Below are positions 5,783 through 6,124 of a DNA stretch of 6,124 nt, piece after piece. The position numbers were made by a program, and so were the translations under genes. Origin of the DNA: Lachnospiraceae bacterium (lineage in GTDB: Bacteria > Bacillota > Clostridia > Lachnospirales > Lachnospiraceae); assembly GCA_900764225.1 (NCBI GenBank), contig CAAFNG010000299.1, positions 1-6,124 of the forward strand, given 5' to 3'. Each line of letters opens with the position of its first letter. Within the stretch, counting starts at the first letter, position 1. Under the pieces are notes generated by a model. The model did no database searches. It worked only from the letters and a program-made list of their open reading frames with translations, and was not told where the DNA came from.

Positions 5783-5856
5783 TCGAAGCGACGGGATTCG
5801 AACCCACGACCTCTGCGTCCCGAACGCAGCGCTCTACCAAACTGAGCCACGCTTCG
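5783..5856 (-). tRNA. tRNA-Pro (anticodon CGG)
   Basis: Decodes CCG as proline. A 74-base cloverleaf is complete on the minus strand: acceptor CGAAGCG (5856-5850) with CGCTTCG (5790-5784), discriminator A (5783), D-arm with GTTTGGTAGAGC, anticodon stem CTGCG/CGCAG enclosing loop TTCGGGA (anticodon CGG at loop positions 3-5), and T-arm with GGTTCGAATCC. Discriminator A and the TTCGGGA loop are as in Firmicutes tRNA-Pro. CCA is not encoded (CTA follows the discriminator), so a nucleotidyltransferase must add it. It stands alone, with its own promoter and terminator. Confidence 0.96.
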
Positions 5857-5870
5857 TCAATGCAAGTGCT

Positions 5871-5930
5871 ATTATATTAATAAAATCGCAGTTTGTCAAT
5901 AGATTTTTTCAAATTTTTTTAATTTTTTCG
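5871..5930 (-). promoter_or_regulatory. Consensus promoter of tRNA-Pro with A-tract UP element
   Basis: On the minus strand TTGACA (5894-5899) and TATAAT (5871-5876) are exact consensus hexamers 17 bp apart. Immediately upstream (about 5903-5930) are three A-tracts, an UP-element-like pattern expected to bind the RNA polymerase alpha subunit. Transcription would begin around 5864, leaving a short 5' leader for RNase P to remove. Confidence 0.92.
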
Positions 5931-5957
5931 AATATTTTCTTCTGATGGTCATATACA
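5930..5957 (+). promoter_or_regulatory. Possible sigma-E-like (sporulation) promoter for the plus-strand gene
   Basis: GAATATT (5930-5936) fits the B. subtilis sigma-E -35 pattern KMATATT exactly. CATATACA (5950-5957), 13 bases on, partly fits the -10 pattern CATACAMT. I see no good sigma-A promoter in this gap. The site sits 20 bases before the ribosome site. The region is A/T-rich, so a chance match is quite possible. Confidence 0.25.
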
Positions 5958-5976
5958 TTATTGAATCTGGTTTTAC

Positions 5977-5981
5977 GGAGG
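5977..5981 (+). promoter_or_regulatory. Strong ribosome binding site selecting a TTG start
   Basis: GGAGG lies 7 bases before TTG at 5989 and is part of the longer purine run GGAGGAAGGA. No in-frame ATG or GTG occurs between the in-frame stop TGA (5962-5964) and this point, so this site marks the TTG as the start. Confidence 0.8.
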
Positions 5982-5988
5982 AAGGATT

Positions 5989-6124
5989 TTGTCTGGATAT
6001 CGGCGTTTTATCGCATATGTATATGACTATGAAAACGGAAAGAAAGACAGCAACTGCGGATTTATTAAAGTTGAAGTAAAAAATCAGCAATGTTCTGTTG
6101 AGATTCATCTGCATTGTCCGGGGC
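5989..6124 (+). CDS. Partial uncharacterised protein, TTG start (Lachnospiraceae family, possibly DUF6128)
   Basis: An open frame of 45 codons runs from TTG to the window edge without a stop. The product begins MSGYRRFIAYVYDYENGKKD and continues through NCGFIKVEVKNQQCSVEIHLHCPG. From memory this resembles the N-terminus of an uncharacterised protein family found in Lachnospiraceae (I believe DUF6128, often starting MS-YKRF-SY-Y-Y with GFAKVEVR). The function is unknown and I assign none. The visible part has no signal peptide; alternating polar/hydrophobic residues suggest beta structure. The gene is divergent from tRNA-Pro. A strong GGAGG site and an in-frame upstream stop support the start. 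The C-terminal part lies outside the window. Confidence 0.75.
   Translation, partial: MSGYRRFIAYVYDYENGKKDSNCGFIKVEVKNQQCSVEIHLHCPG

Noticed and set aside
5694..5840. N-terminal extension of TadA to an ATG at 5840
   Set aside because: The extension would be translated from inside the tRNA-Pro gene and across its terminator; conserved TadA sequence begins only near 5693.
5896..6114. 72-codon minus-strand open frame
   Set aside because: It overlaps the tRNA-Pro -35 box and A-tracts and is antisense to the plus-strand frame, which has a strong ribosome site.

Overview
The window looks like chromosome from a low-to-mid G+C Gram-positive anaerobe, most likely a Lachnospiraceae member (Blautia/Dorea-like). 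The clues are a long Gram-positive-type SRP RNA with an Alu domain, a phosphofructokinase with the G/K active-site pattern typical of that lineage, strong GGAGG ribosome sites, TTG starts, and a partial protein resembling an uncharacterised Lachnospiraceae family. This assignment is inference from family resemblance; no database search was possible. I see housekeeping genes and no phage, CRISPR, defence or transposase genes.

Layout, left to right. Positions 1-122 are non-coding and hold two hairpins sharing GCCAAAA arms, downstream of dnaX. dnaX (minus, 128-1747) encodes the clamp-loader/DNA polymerase III tau-type subunit. Its leader (1748-1915) holds a promoter, a GC-rich hairpin and a dyad next to the ribosome site. 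A 6-phosphofructokinase gene (minus, 1916-2998) follows with its own promoter near 3110-3138. The gap 3014-3231 carries that promoter and a short GTTACT-type repeat related to one at the left edge. The SRP RNA gene (plus, about 3267-3526) has a perfect -35/-10 promoter. A strong hairpin at 3561-3606 can terminate both it and the converging minus-strand gene.

That converging gene encodes a MATE-family multidrug exporter (minus, 3689-5056). It lies downstream of tadA (minus, about 5175-5693), which encodes the tRNA adenosine deaminase; the two are probably co-transcribed. Upstream of tadA is a tRNA-Pro(CGG) gene (minus, 5783-5856) with its own terminator and a consensus promoter. Past the tRNA promoter, a divergent plus-strand gene begins at a TTG codon (5989) and runs off the window.

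The set resembles the conserved Firmicutes tadA - SRP RNA - dnaX neighbourhood involved in translation, secretion and replication, but loosened here: a MATE gene and a phosphofructokinase gene lie between tadA and dnaX, and the SRP RNA gene points opposite to both. I found no convincing new biological system. The items most worth checking are the repeat family, the plus-facing terminator hairpin in the dnaX leader, the PFK active-site substitution, and the TTG-initiated partial gene with a possible sporulation-type promoter.
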